From Paraburkholderia sp. LEh10 (GTDB lineage Bacteria; Pseudomonadota; Gammaproteobacteria; Burkholderiales; Burkholderiaceae): a stretch of 64,000 nt of DNA. Below the pieces are notes generated by a model that was not told the origin of the DNA, did no database searches, and saw only the letters and a list, made by a program, of their open reading frames with translations. Location of the stretch: contig NZ_JAGIPX010000030.1 of the NCBI RefSeq assembly GCF_017814945.1, forward strand, positions 31,373 through 95,372, read 5' to 3'. Position numbers and translations under genes: made by a program. How positions within the stretch are numbered: the first letter of the stretch is position 1; each line of letters begins with the position of its first letter. Below, in pieces: positions 15,595 to 25,000 of this stretch.

Positions 15595-17616
15595 TCATCT
15601 GTGCGTCGATGCATCGCCCGGACGTTCGTTAATGTACGGCGCGACATCGCGCTGCTCCAGCGCGTCGCCGAGCTTCATGCGCAGGAAACTGCTCGTCGTG
15701 TAGCGCGTCACGCCAGAGTAGAACCGCTCGACGAGCTTCACCACGGTCGCCGAATAGGTGTCGATCAGTTCCGGGTTGATCGAAAAATTGTCGTAGTTGA
15801 CGATCGCCTGCGGCTTGATTTGCACGCCCGATAGCCGCGATTCGACCTGGTGCCAGATCTGGTCGATCTGCTCCTGTGTCGTGATCTGCAAGCCCTCCAG
15901 GTTCACGAAGAACATGTTCTTCTCGGCGTCGTAGTTGAAGCGCTCGTCGAGCGGCAGGCATAGCAGCATCGAACGCAAGCCCATCGGCGCCGCGCGAAAG
16001 ATGCGCTCGTCCATCAGACGCGGCGGCCGTTCGATGATCGGCATGAAGCCCATCAGCGCGACGATGTCGTTCTGCACGTCGACGCCGGGCGCCACTTCCG
16101 TCAGTTCGAGCCCGCGCGGCGTCAGCGCGAACACGCAGCGCTCGGTGATATACAGCACCGGCTGCCCGCGCTTTGCCGCATACTCGCCGCTAAACGTGCG
16201 ATGCTCGACTTCATCGACAAACTTCTGGCACGCGCCCTCCCGGTTGATCCTGAGGCGGCCGTCTTCGACCACGACATCCAGGTTGCCCGCGTTGAACGTG
16301 CCGACGAACACGACGCGCTTCGCGCTCTGGCTGATGTTGATGAAACCGCCCGCGCCCGCGAGCTTCGGCCCGAATTTGCTGACGTTCAGATTGCCCTGAC
16401 GGTCGGCCTGCGCAAGCCCGAGAAAAGCCACGTCGAGTCCGCCGCCGTCGTAGAAGTCGAACTGATACGGCTGATCGATGATCGCCTGAGTGTTGGTCGC
16501 CGCGCCGAAATTCAGTCCGCCCGCCGGAATGCCGCCGATCACGCCGGGCTCCGTGGTCATCGTAAAGAGGTCGATCACGCCCTCTTCGTTCGCGACGCTC
16601 GCGATGCCCTCCGGCATGCCGATGCCGAGATTCACGACGCTGTTGGCCATCAACTCCATCGCCGCACGGCGCGCGATCACTTTCCGCTCGGTCAGCTCCA
16701 TCGGCGGCACCGAGCTTGCGGGCACGCGCAGCTCGCTAGCGAATGCGGGGGAATACGGTTCGGCGAAGGTCTGCCAATGATGCTCGGGCCGCGCGACCAC
16801 GACGCAATCGACCATGATCCCGGGAATCTTCACCTCGCGCGGGTTGAGCGTGTTGGAATCGGCCAGCCGCTCCACCTGTACGATCACGATCCCCCCTGAA
16901 TTGCGCGCCGCCATCGCGATCGCGAGCGCTTCGAGCGTGAGCGCCTCGCGTTCCATCGTGATGTTGCCGTTCGCATCGGCCGTCGTGCCGCGAACGATGG
17001 CGACGTCGATCGGAAAGGTCTTGTAGAGCAGATACTCGCCGCCGTCGATCTGCATCAGCTCGACGAGCTCCTGCGTCGTCCTGCTGTTCAGCTTGCCGCC
17101 GCCGTGACGCGGATCGACGAAGGTGCCAAGGCCGATCGTCGACAGATGCCCCGGCTTGCCCGCCGCGATATCGCGAAACAGATGCGAAATGACGCCTTGC
17201 GGCAGGTTGTAGGCTTCGATGCGTCCGTCGATGGCAAGCTGTTGCAGCTTCGGCACGAGTCCCCAATGGCCGCCGATCACGCGGCGCACCAGACCTTCGT
17301 GCGCGAGATGGTTAAGGCCTTTCGACTTGCCGTCGCCCTGGCCCGCCGCGTATACCAGCGTCAGATCGAGATGCGCGTTCGACGCGTCCGGCGTGCCCAG
17401 CGCTCCCGGCCCGCCCGTCGTGGCCGCGTTCGCATCGAAAAAGCGCTCTTCGAGCGCCATCGCGACTTCCTCGGCGAAGCCGACGCCGACGAAGCCACCC
17501 GTCGCGACGGTGTCGCCGGGGCGGATCAGTTCGACCGCGGCGCGCGCGCTGACGACCTTGTTGCGCGCGACCTTGCGCTCGGCGGTGGGGAACGGGTACT
17601 GGAATACGGCGCGCAT
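15595..17616 (-). CDS. Acyl-CoA:acetate/3-ketoacid CoA-transferase (YdiF/Pct type), extended
   Basis: The 673-residue protein holds both CoA-transferase domains in one chain. Domain alpha runs over residues ~20-280 (VATGGFVGVGFAEEV, GLVPKLQQL). Domain beta runs over ~310-520, with the catalytic Glu356 in TEPGVIGGIPAGG. These enzymes move CoA between short-chain acids such as acetate, propionate, butyrate or acetoacetate. YdiF-like proteins are usually 520-540 residues; here ~130 extra C-terminal residues follow (PLDERFNYDAEKNMFFVNLEG onward). They include a conserved-looking segment but no motif I recognise. It stands alone, with no beta-oxidation genes nearby. Confidence 0.85.
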   Translation of the reverse strand: MRAVFQYPFPTAERKVARNKVVSARAAVELIRPGDTVATGGFVGVGFAEEVAMALEERFFDANAATTGGPGALGTPDASNAHLDLTLVYAAGQGDGKSKGLNHLAHEGLVRRVIGGHWGLVPKLQQLAIDGRIEAYNLPQGVISHLFRDIAAGKPGHLSTIGLGTFVDPRHGGGKLNSRTTQELVELMQIDGGEYLLYKTFPIDVAIVRGTTADANGNITMEREALTLEALAIAMAARNSGGIVIVQVERLADSNTLNPREVKIPGIMVDCVVVARPEHHWQTFAEPYSPAFASELRVPASSVPPMELTERKVIARRAAMELMANSVVNLGIGMPEGIASVANEEGVIDLFTMTTEPGVIGGIPAGGLNFGAATNTQAIIDQPYQFDFYDGGGLDVAFLGLAQADRQGNLNVSKFGPKLAGAGGFINISQSAKRVVFVGTFNAGNLDVVVEDGRLRINREGACQKFVDEVEHRTFSGEYAAKRGQPVLYITERCVFALTPRGLELTEVAPGVDVQNDIVALMGFMPIIERPPRLMDERIFRAAPMGLRSMLLCLPLDERFNYDAEKNMFFVNLEGLQITTQEQIDQIWHQVESRLSGVQIKPQAIVNYDNFSINPELIDTYSATVVKLVERFYSGVTRYTTSSFLRMKLGDALEQRDVAPYINERPGDASTHR

Positions 17617-18281
17617 GGGGTCTCCTTGCCGGGTCTCGCCGGTGCAACGCCGTCACGGTTGCGGGTTGCGACGCGGGAAGCGCAACCGCCCGCCTTCGCG
17701 GCTTTTGCGGTGCCTGAACACGCAATTTAGCAAGCCGCGACGGGATCGTCAGCATTTATCAGCGCCCGTTCGGCGGGAGCCGGATGCGCCGGACAGGCGG
17801 TCGTTTGCAAACCGGCCGTGCGATTCCTACGTCTGATTTCCGATGCGGCGCGAAAGCTTAGGGAAGCCAGGCATATGCGCCGTGGCTGGCGGAAAGCATG
17901 CGCGTCGCATGGACAGCACGCGCTGCGCGTGCGCGTTTCGTTGCTCGCACAACAAAAAATATGGTTCTACCGTTTGAAAGCAGGCAGAATTGCCTAGCCT
18001 AAACAAAAAAAACCGGCGCGCCGTAAACGAAGGAAGCAGCGCCGTCCGCAAGCGCAGCAATAACTACCGTCAAAGCGGCTGGCCATCATGACAGGCATTT
18101 CGTTTCCCCAACCGGTCCACACACCGCGCAAAGCGCACGTGAATTCGCTCACCTGCGCGGCCGGGCTTGCGCCTGAAGCTGAATCTGAAATGGCGTTCGC
18201 GGTTGCGCCTGAAGCCGCGTCGATCGCTGCGCCGGACAGCCGCCCACGTCGCGACACATTGCGTGCGCCTCGTGAAAACGG
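17617..18281. other. Gene-free stretch between the CoA-transferase and the GGDEF-EAL gene
   Basis: This 665-base divergent intergenic region has short open frames on both strands, but their Arg/Ser/Ala-rich translations look like shadows. A run of A followed by ccggcgcgccg lies near 18005-18021. Promoters for both flanking genes must lie here, but none stands out. Confidence 0.4.
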
Positions 18282-20636
18282 ATGCGCACGATGACGACGA
18301 ATTTCCCGCTGAAGTGGCGCCGCGCGCTGCGCGGGGACGTGGCGCGCGAGTCACGCCAGGATCAGCACTTTCTGTCGCTGCTGCTCGACGCGTGGTCGGG
18401 TCGCCGCCCGGTCGGCCCCGTCGGCTTCGCGATCAGCGTCGCCACGGGAATCGGCACGGGCACGGCGAGCGTCGCGCTGCAGATGGCCTTGCACTGGCCC
18501 GCCGGCGCGCCGTTCAGCCTGAACGTCGCGGCCGGCGCGACGGCGGGTGCAATCGCGATGATCGCGACGTGCCAACGCTTCGCCGCGCAGAAATCGCGGC
18601 ACGCGGCGGCGATGGCGCTCGCCAGTTCGTTCCTCGACGCGAGCCGGGATTGCGTCAAGCTGCTCGATCTGCAAGGGCATATGCTGCGCATCAACGATTA
18701 CGGCGCGACGCTGATGGAAGCCACGTCGCCCGCGCAGCTCGCGGGCGCGAACTGGCTTGGCTTCTGGAAAGGCGAAGACAGCGGTGCGGCGACGGCGGCG
18801 TTCAGAAGCGCGCTCGGCGGCACACCCGCGTCGTTTCGCGGCAGTTGCACGACGACTGCGGGGCAGCCGAAGTGGTGGGACTCACAGCTGATTCCCGTCA
18901 AGGATCACAGTGGCAAGGTGGTCGCCGTCGTCTGCGCCTCGCTCGACATTTCGAACCAGACGCAGTTATTCCAGCAATTGCGCGCAAAAAGCGAGTTGAT
19001 GTCGGAGATGGAAGCGCACGTGCAGCTCGTATTCTTCTCGTCTAGCGCGAATTTCGAGTTTTTCAATTACATCACGGCTGGCTCGTCGAACGTCTTCGGC
19101 ATCAGCCCGGAAGAGTTCATGCGCAATCCGAACGGCTGGCTCGAACTCGTCGTGCCCGAAGACCGGACGGCGCTGTTGGCGGAAATGCAGCGCGTCACGG
19201 CCGAATCGACGGAAGGCCGCGCGCAGTACCGGATCCGCAAGGCCGACGGCGCAGTGCGCTGGCTGCGCAGCACCGGCTATCCAGTGATCGACGACAAGGG
19301 CAACGTGCTGCGCATCATCGGCATCACGGAGGACGTGACCGTCGAGCAGGAGCGCATCGCCGAACTGGACCGGCTCGCGTACACCGATTCGCTGACCGGC
19401 CTCGCGAACCGCGCCGCGCTGTTGCGCGAGATCGAAAGCCGGTGCGCGGCGGGCAGGCCGTTCGGCCTGATGTTCGTCGATCTCGACCGCTTCAAGGTGC
19501 TCAACGACACGCTCGGCCATCTCGCCGCCGATCGTCTGCTGTGCAACGTCGGCTGGATCATCCGCCGCACGCTCCCGGGCGACGCCTTCGTCGCGCGGCT
19601 GGGCGGCGACGAGTTCGCCGTGCTGATCGGCAGCGTGGTGGAAAAGCCGGGGCTCGAGGCGCTGGCACAGGCGCTGCTCGGCGGCCTCTGCGCGAACCGC
19701 CTGCAGGACAGCGACGGCGCGTTCATCACGGCGTCGATCGGCATCTCGATCTATCCGGAGCACGGCAGCGGCCACGATGCGCTGCTGTCGAGCGCGGACG
19801 TCGCGATGTACACGGCCAAAAAAAACGGGCGCAACGGCTACCAGTTCGCGGGCAAGGAAGCGGCGCGAACCATCGGCGATTTCGAGCTTGAGCGCGACGT
19901 GCCCGAAGCGCTCGCGACCAACCAGTTCTTCCTGCACTTCCAGACCATTCACGAGCCGCACTCGCTCGCCGTGCACAGCGCGGAAGCGCTGATCCGCTGG
20001 CGGCATCCCGTGCGCGGTCTGATTTCGCCCGGCGATTTCATTCCGCTGCTGGAAGAGACGGGCTTTGTCGTCGACCTCGGCGTCTGGGTGCTCGACCATG
20101 CGCTGCACCAACTGGCCGAATGGCGGCAGGCGGGCGCGATGAATCTGGGCGTGTCGGTGAACGTGTCGGCGCGGCAGCTGGGCAGCGAGCAGATCGTGTG
20201 CGACGTGGACCGCGCGCTCAAACAGCACGGCATTCCGCCCGACAAGCTCGAGATCGAGCTGACGGAGACCGCGCTGATGAAGAATCCGAAGCAGGCGCAG
20301 AAGGCGATCGTCGAGCTGAAGCAGCTCGGCGTGCGCATCGCCATCGACGATTTCGGCACCGGTTATTCGAGTCTCATGTATCTCGCCGACTTCGGGCCGC
20401 ACACGCTGAAGATTGACCGGTATTTCACGTCGAAGATCGATCACGACCCGACGACGCAAACCATCGTCGAGGGCATCATCGGCCTCGCGCGCAAGCTCGG
20501 CATCAAGGTGATCGCGGAAGGCGTCGAAGAGGCGGCGCAGCTCGACATCCTGCGCCGCGTGAACTGCGACTACGTGCAAGGCTACCTGCTCAGCCGGCCG
20601 CAAGCGCCTGAAGGTCTGATGACGCGCGTGTCGTGA
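18282..20636 (+). CDS. Membrane PAS-PAS-GGDEF-EAL protein (c-di-GMP turnover)
   Basis: The 784-residue protein has two N-terminal membrane segments (residues ~45-95), two PAS domains (~115-235 and ~240-360), a GGDEF domain (~370-530) and an EAL domain (~540-780). The cyclase motif is intact (LGGDEFA near residue 440). The inhibitory RxxD site five residues upstream reads LPGD, so product inhibition is probably lost. EAL catalytic residues are visible: EALIRW, NVSARQL, ELTETALM, IDDFGTG, KIDR, EGVE and YVQGY. The phosphodiesterase should be active. It probably tunes c-di-GMP in response to a PAS signal. ATG codons at 18282 and 18291 are both possible starts. Confidence 0.9.
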   Translation: MRTMTTNFPLKWRRALRGDVARESRQDQHFLSLLLDAWSGRRPVGPVGFAISVATGIGTGTASVALQMALHWPAGAPFSLNVAAGATAGAIAMIATCQRFAAQKSRHAAAMALASSFLDASRDCVKLLDLQGHMLRINDYGATLMEATSPAQLAGANWLGFWKGEDSGAATAAFRSALGGTPASFRGSCTTTAGQPKWWDSQLIPVKDHSGKVVAVVCASLDISNQTQLFQQLRAKSELMSEMEAHVQLVFFSSSANFEFFNYITAGSSNVFGISPEEFMRNPNGWLELVVPEDRTALLAEMQRVTAESTEGRAQYRIRKADGAVRWLRSTGYPVIDDKGNVLRIIGITEDVTVEQERIAELDRLAYTDSLTGLANRAALLREIESRCAAGRPFGLMFVDLDRFKVLNDTLGHLAADRLLCNVGWIIRRTLPGDAFVARLGGDEFAVLIGSVVEKPGLEALAQALLGGLCANRLQDSDGAFITASIGISIYPEHGSGHDALLSSADVAMYTAKKNGRNGYQFAGKEAARTIGDFELERDVPEALATNQFFLHFQTIHEPHSLAVHSAEALIRWRHPVRGLISPGDFIPLLEETGFVVDLGVWVLDHALHQLAEWRQAGAMNLGVSVNVSARQLGSEQIVCDVDRALKQHGIPPDKLEIELTETALMKNPKQAQKAIVELKQLGVRIAIDDFGTGYSSLMYLADFGPHTLKIDRYFTSKIDHDPTTQTIVEGIIGLARKLGIKVIAEGVEEAAQLDILRRVNCDYVQGYLLSRPQAPEGLMTRVS

Positions 20637-20677
20637 AGCCGGCCGCCCCGGCGTCGGCCTCGGATTCGGCGCGTCCG

Positions 20678-21787
20678 TCAGAACCGGTGCCGCAGACCCG
20701 CGCCGATCAGCACCTGGTTGTGGCTCGACGACGGATCGGCCGTGTTGATGACGGCCGGCGCGCCCGACGACGCGCGCTGATAGATCGCCTCCAGATACGT
20801 ATCGGTGCGCTTGGACAACTGGTAGTCGGCCTGCACGCCGCCGTTGTGCCAGTGTGCGCCCGAACCCTTCGTGTACGTATAGGAGCCCGCCAGCGCGATG
20901 GTCGGCGTCAGCTGGTAGATGCCGTTGACTTCATAGTTCGAGAAGCCGATGGACGGCGCGGCATCGCCCGTATCGATGACCGTGACGCCCGTGAACGTCG
21001 AACGCGACCACGCCGCCGCCATCGTGAAATCGCCGATCGCATAGCTCACGCCGACGCCGTAGGTGTTCTGCGTCTGCACGGCGGCATCGAAGACATCGGT
21101 TGCGCTGGGCAACACGACGGCATCGTACGCGCCCACCGACGAGTTGCCGCGCCCGTTCACATGCAGATACGCCGCGCCCGCGTTGAGCGCGCCGTTCTGG
21201 TAGTTCGCGCCGAAGCTGTACGCACGGTTGTTCGCGAACTGACCGGCCGTATTGGAGAACGCATACATGCCGCCGAGCGTCAGCCCGCCGAACGACGGGC
21301 TCGCGTACTTGACGGAATTCGCCGCCAGATAGGTGTTGTTCGCGTTGTCGTTGTCGAACGGGTGCGCGAATGCTGTGCCGCCCGTGCCGCCCGTCAGCGT
21401 GAAGGGCGCAAAGTAGTCGTGGACGAGGTCGTACTGATGGCCGAACGTCAAGGTGCCGGCCTTCTCGTTGCCGAGCCCCACGTAATACGGGTGATCGTTG
21501 AACATTTCGCCCGAAGTCACCGAGAAGCCGCGCTCGAGACGAAAGATCGCGCGATTGCCGCCGCCCAGATCCTCGATGCCCTGCAAGCCCCAATAGCTGC
21601 CGTCGACGAGACCCGTGGTCGCTTTCCACTGCGAGTGCCCACCGACGTTGCTGAGATAGGCGAGGCCCGTGTCCAGCTCGCCATACATCGTGACACTGCT
21701 TTGCGCGTGCGCGCCCGTGCCGAGTGAGAGGAGTACTGCGCCCGCGGCGACCGCGGCGGCGTTCTTGTTGATCTTGTTCGCGGACAT
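20678..21787 (-). CDS. Gram-negative porin (OmpC family)
   Basis: The 369-residue trimeric outer-membrane porin has a signal peptide (MSANKINKN, then a hydrophobic core, cleavage after AHAQ). The mature N-terminus is SSVTMYGELDTGLAYLSNVGG and the barrel ends with the aromatic RHRF C-terminus recognised by the Bam machine. YGELD, GSYWGLQGIEDLGGG and the PFxxxNANN loop are typical Burkholderia porin features. The ATG at 21787 has GGGAAG upstream, so I prefer it to the longer open frame. It converges with the GGDEF-EAL gene. Confidence 0.9.
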   Translation of the reverse strand: MSANKINKNAAAVAAGAVLLSLGTGAHAQSSVTMYGELDTGLAYLSNVGGHSQWKATTGLVDGSYWGLQGIEDLGGGNRAIFRLERGFSVTSGEMFNDHPYYVGLGNEKAGTLTFGHQYDLVHDYFAPFTLTGGTGGTAFAHPFDNDNANNTYLAANSVKYASPSFGGLTLGGMYAFSNTAGQFANNRAYSFGANYQNGALNAGAAYLHVNGRGNSSVGAYDAVVLPSATDVFDAAVQTQNTYGVGVSYAIGDFTMAAAWSRSTFTGVTVIDTGDAAPSIGFSNYEVNGIYQLTPTIALAGSYTYTKGSGAHWHNGGVQADYQLSKRTDTYLEAIYQRASSGAPAVINTADPSSSHNQVLIGAGLRHRF

Positions 21788-22085
21788 GCTTCGCTTCCCA
21801 AGGTTGAGTCGATTCGACGTCAAAGGGCGACTTTTTATAGGAACGGCAGCCACATGCGCAAGTGGTGCGCGTGAAGATTCGCGCGCACCGCCCCGGAAGC
21901 TAGATTACGAATTGCAAACGGAATCCCATTATCGAGTTCGTGCGAAACCGGTGTAAAGCGAAAACAACTCGCGCCGCGCCGGTCTTTCAAAGCGGAGGGC
22001 ACACTGGCTCGACGCGGCGGGCTCCCCCGCAAAGCGTACGCTCAATGTCCACCTCGATGCGTTGTTTTCCCACGACGGCGAGCGC
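21788..22085. other. Intergenic region upstream of the porin
   Basis: Minus-strand promoter region of the porin, 298 bases, directly after the end of the hybrid-kinase gene. No gene and no clear promoter motif could be picked out. Confidence 0.35.
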
Positions 22086-25000
22086 TCATTGAATCGAAGC
22101 GACGTCCAGCGCGAACGCGCTGCGCAAATGATCGTGCAGCGCAGCGGCTCGCGCGGCGTGAGCGGGCGTCCATTGCGGCTGCCCCTCGCATAGATACTGG
22201 AGTTCACGGCACTGCGCGGCGAACGCCGCTTCCTGCGCGACGAGGAAGCCGCCCGCGGCGCCATGCGCCCATTCGCGCAGGGCCGTCACATCCCTGCTTT
22301 CGATGATCGACGCGAGACGCGGCAGATCGGTCATCAGATAGTCCTTGAGCATCTGCATGAAGCGCGCCTTGTCGGCGGGATCGAGGGAGGGCGCGGTATC
22401 GGGCAGTGCTTGCGTGTCCGACGGCGTGCCGCGCGGGACGGGCTTGCCTCGCTCTGTTTGTGGTTCTGGTTCTGGTTCCGCGTCGGCGACGGTCGCGGCA
22501 CGCGCGCTGTCTGCGTCGACGCGGTCCGCCTCGATGGCTGAGACGGATTCACTGCCACGTTCGGGACCTTCCGCTCCTTCCGCTCCTTCCGCAGCTTCCG
22601 CTCCTTCCGCCCGCGCCCGCAAGCGGAGGCCCTGCAGCGCCGTCGCCACCTGTTTCAGCGATGCCGGCTTCGGCACGAACGCAGTGAAGCCGCGCCTGCG
22701 CCATTCGTCGATCTGCTCGGCAGCCGTCACCGCGCTGAACGCCAGCACGGGCAGGTGGGGATGCGATTGCCGCAGCGCCTCGATCAGCGCGTAGCCATCC
22801 ATGATGGGCATGTGGATGTCCGTCAGCACGAGATCGACGCCCGTCTGCCTCAGCAGCGCAAGCGCCTCGCGGCCGTTGTCCGCCAGTACCGGCTCACAGC
22901 CGAGCGCCGTCAATTGCTCGGTGATCAGCGTCTGGTTCAGCGGATTGTCTTCGGCGACCAGCACGCGCAATCCTTGCAGCGATGGATCGGCGGCGCGCTC
23001 GTCCCAGGCTGCTGCGGCAGGCGGCGCTTCGAACGACGGCACGCCGCCCGTCAACTGGCCGATGCACGCGAAGATCGCGTCGTGGCTGAATTCCGTCACC
23101 TCGTACACGCCGTCGGCTCGCATCGTCGGCTGATGCTGCCCGGAGCGCGTCAGCCATACGACGTCGACGGGCCGGATCGCGCGCAATGCCTTGACTGTCT
23201 CAAGGTCGTATTCGCCCGTCACGATCACGAAGCCGGGGCGACGCGCGCGCAGCCAGGCCTCCGCCGCCGCTACCGAGGCCGCGCTGCTCGCGCTCCAGCC
23301 CACGTAGGCGAGCATTTCGTCGAGCACCTTCGCGGACGCCGCTTCCTGACACAGCACGAGCGCGCTGCCACGCTGCTGCGGCGGCTCGGCGGAGGCGGCG
23401 GCCAACGCTTCGGCCGTCGGTTCGAGCGGAATCGATACGGTGAAGGCACTGCCCAGCCCCGGCACGCTCTCGACGCCGATCTTGCCGCCCATCAGTTCGC
23501 AAAGCCGCGCGCAGATGGAGAGGCCGAGGCCCGTCCCGCCATACCGGCTCGACGTGTTCGACTCCGCCTGCACGAACGGGTTGAAGATGCGCGCGACCAG
23601 CGACGAATCCATCCCGATGCCCGAGTCGATCACCCGGCACATCAGCACGGGACGGTCGTGCAAGTCGGGCTCGACATTGGCCGTCAACGTGATCTTTCCG
23701 CTCGGCGTGAACTTGAACGCGTTCGACAGCAAGTTGTTGACGATCTGCACGACCCGCGTGCGATCGCCGCGGACCGTCCGGTAAAGCGACGGAGACAGAT
23801 GCGCGTAGAAGCGCAGCGGCCTGGCGGACGTAAGCGGTGCATACGACAGCGCGAGATTTTCGAGGTCTTCGATCGGCCTGAACGATTCGGGCAACAGCTT
23901 CATCTTGCCGGCGCCGATCTTCGAGAAATCGAGGATGTCGTTGACGATGTGGCGCAAACCGTCCGCAGCCGCGCCGACGGCGCGCAGACGCTGGTGATGC
24001 GCATCGAGACCGGGCGTCAGCGAAAGCAGTTCGAGATTGCCGAGCAGCGCGTTCAGCGGCGTGCGGATCTCGTGGCTCATCGCGGCGAAGAAGCTGGTCT
24101 GCGCTTTCATCATCGCTTCCGTCTCGCTCTGCGCGGCGCGAATCTGCCGTCCAAGTGCGTGGCGCACGGTGACGTCGAGAAGCGCGCAGAACAGCACGTC
24201 CTCACCCCGGTAGCGCGCCGCGCCGTAGCTGATCTGCAGGTATTGCGTATCCGGCTTGTCGGCGTCGGCGGGTTCGACGGGCAGCGCGGGGACGATGAAC
24301 TCGGCGAACTTGCCCAGGCGCGATGCCCCCGCTTCGTGCGCATTGCGCTCCTTGAACGCCGCCCCGATATGCGCGGGCAGGCCGGACGGCGCATCGCCGA
24401 GATGCAGCAGTTCGCGCGCGAGCTGGTTCGACGTCAGGATGTGAAAGTCGCGCTGGCGCACGATGCACAGGCCGACGGGCGTCGCGGCGACGAGAATGTG
24501 ATTGATCGTTTCGCTTTCGAGCGCGCGCACGGCCTCTTCGTTCGAGCGGCGCAGCAGCGCAAGTCCCCAGTACTTCGCCGTGAGGATGACCGCGAGCGCC
24601 GCCAGCAGTGTCACCCCGACGATCGCGCCCAGTTGCCAGCGCAACGCACCGACGATGTCGCCCCACGACAGGTGGCTCACGAGCGACGGCACCGCATTGC
24701 TCACGGGAACGGAGAACAGCACGCCGTCAAGCGAGTAACGGCTTGTATCGTGCGGAATCAGCGCGGCGCGCCGCATGAATTCGCGCGCCGTGGCCGCATC
24801 GACGGGCGGCAGTTCCTTGATCACGCCGCGCTTGCCGACCAGCATCACGAGGCCGTCGTGCGGCGAGCGCACGGGAAACGTGAAGAACTGATCGAGCGGC
24901 TTGACGATGGCGATCAGCGCAACGGGTGTATCGCCCGCATAGTGGGCGGTGATGGCCATGATCGCGGGCACGCCGAGCAACGGGTCGTGATATGGCGCCG

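Noticed and set aside
18966..20603. A 545-residue open frame on the minus strand
   Set aside because: It lies wholly antisense to the GGDEF-EAL gene, is rich in Arg, His and Ala, and has no recognisable domain. It is a shadow caused by high GC content.
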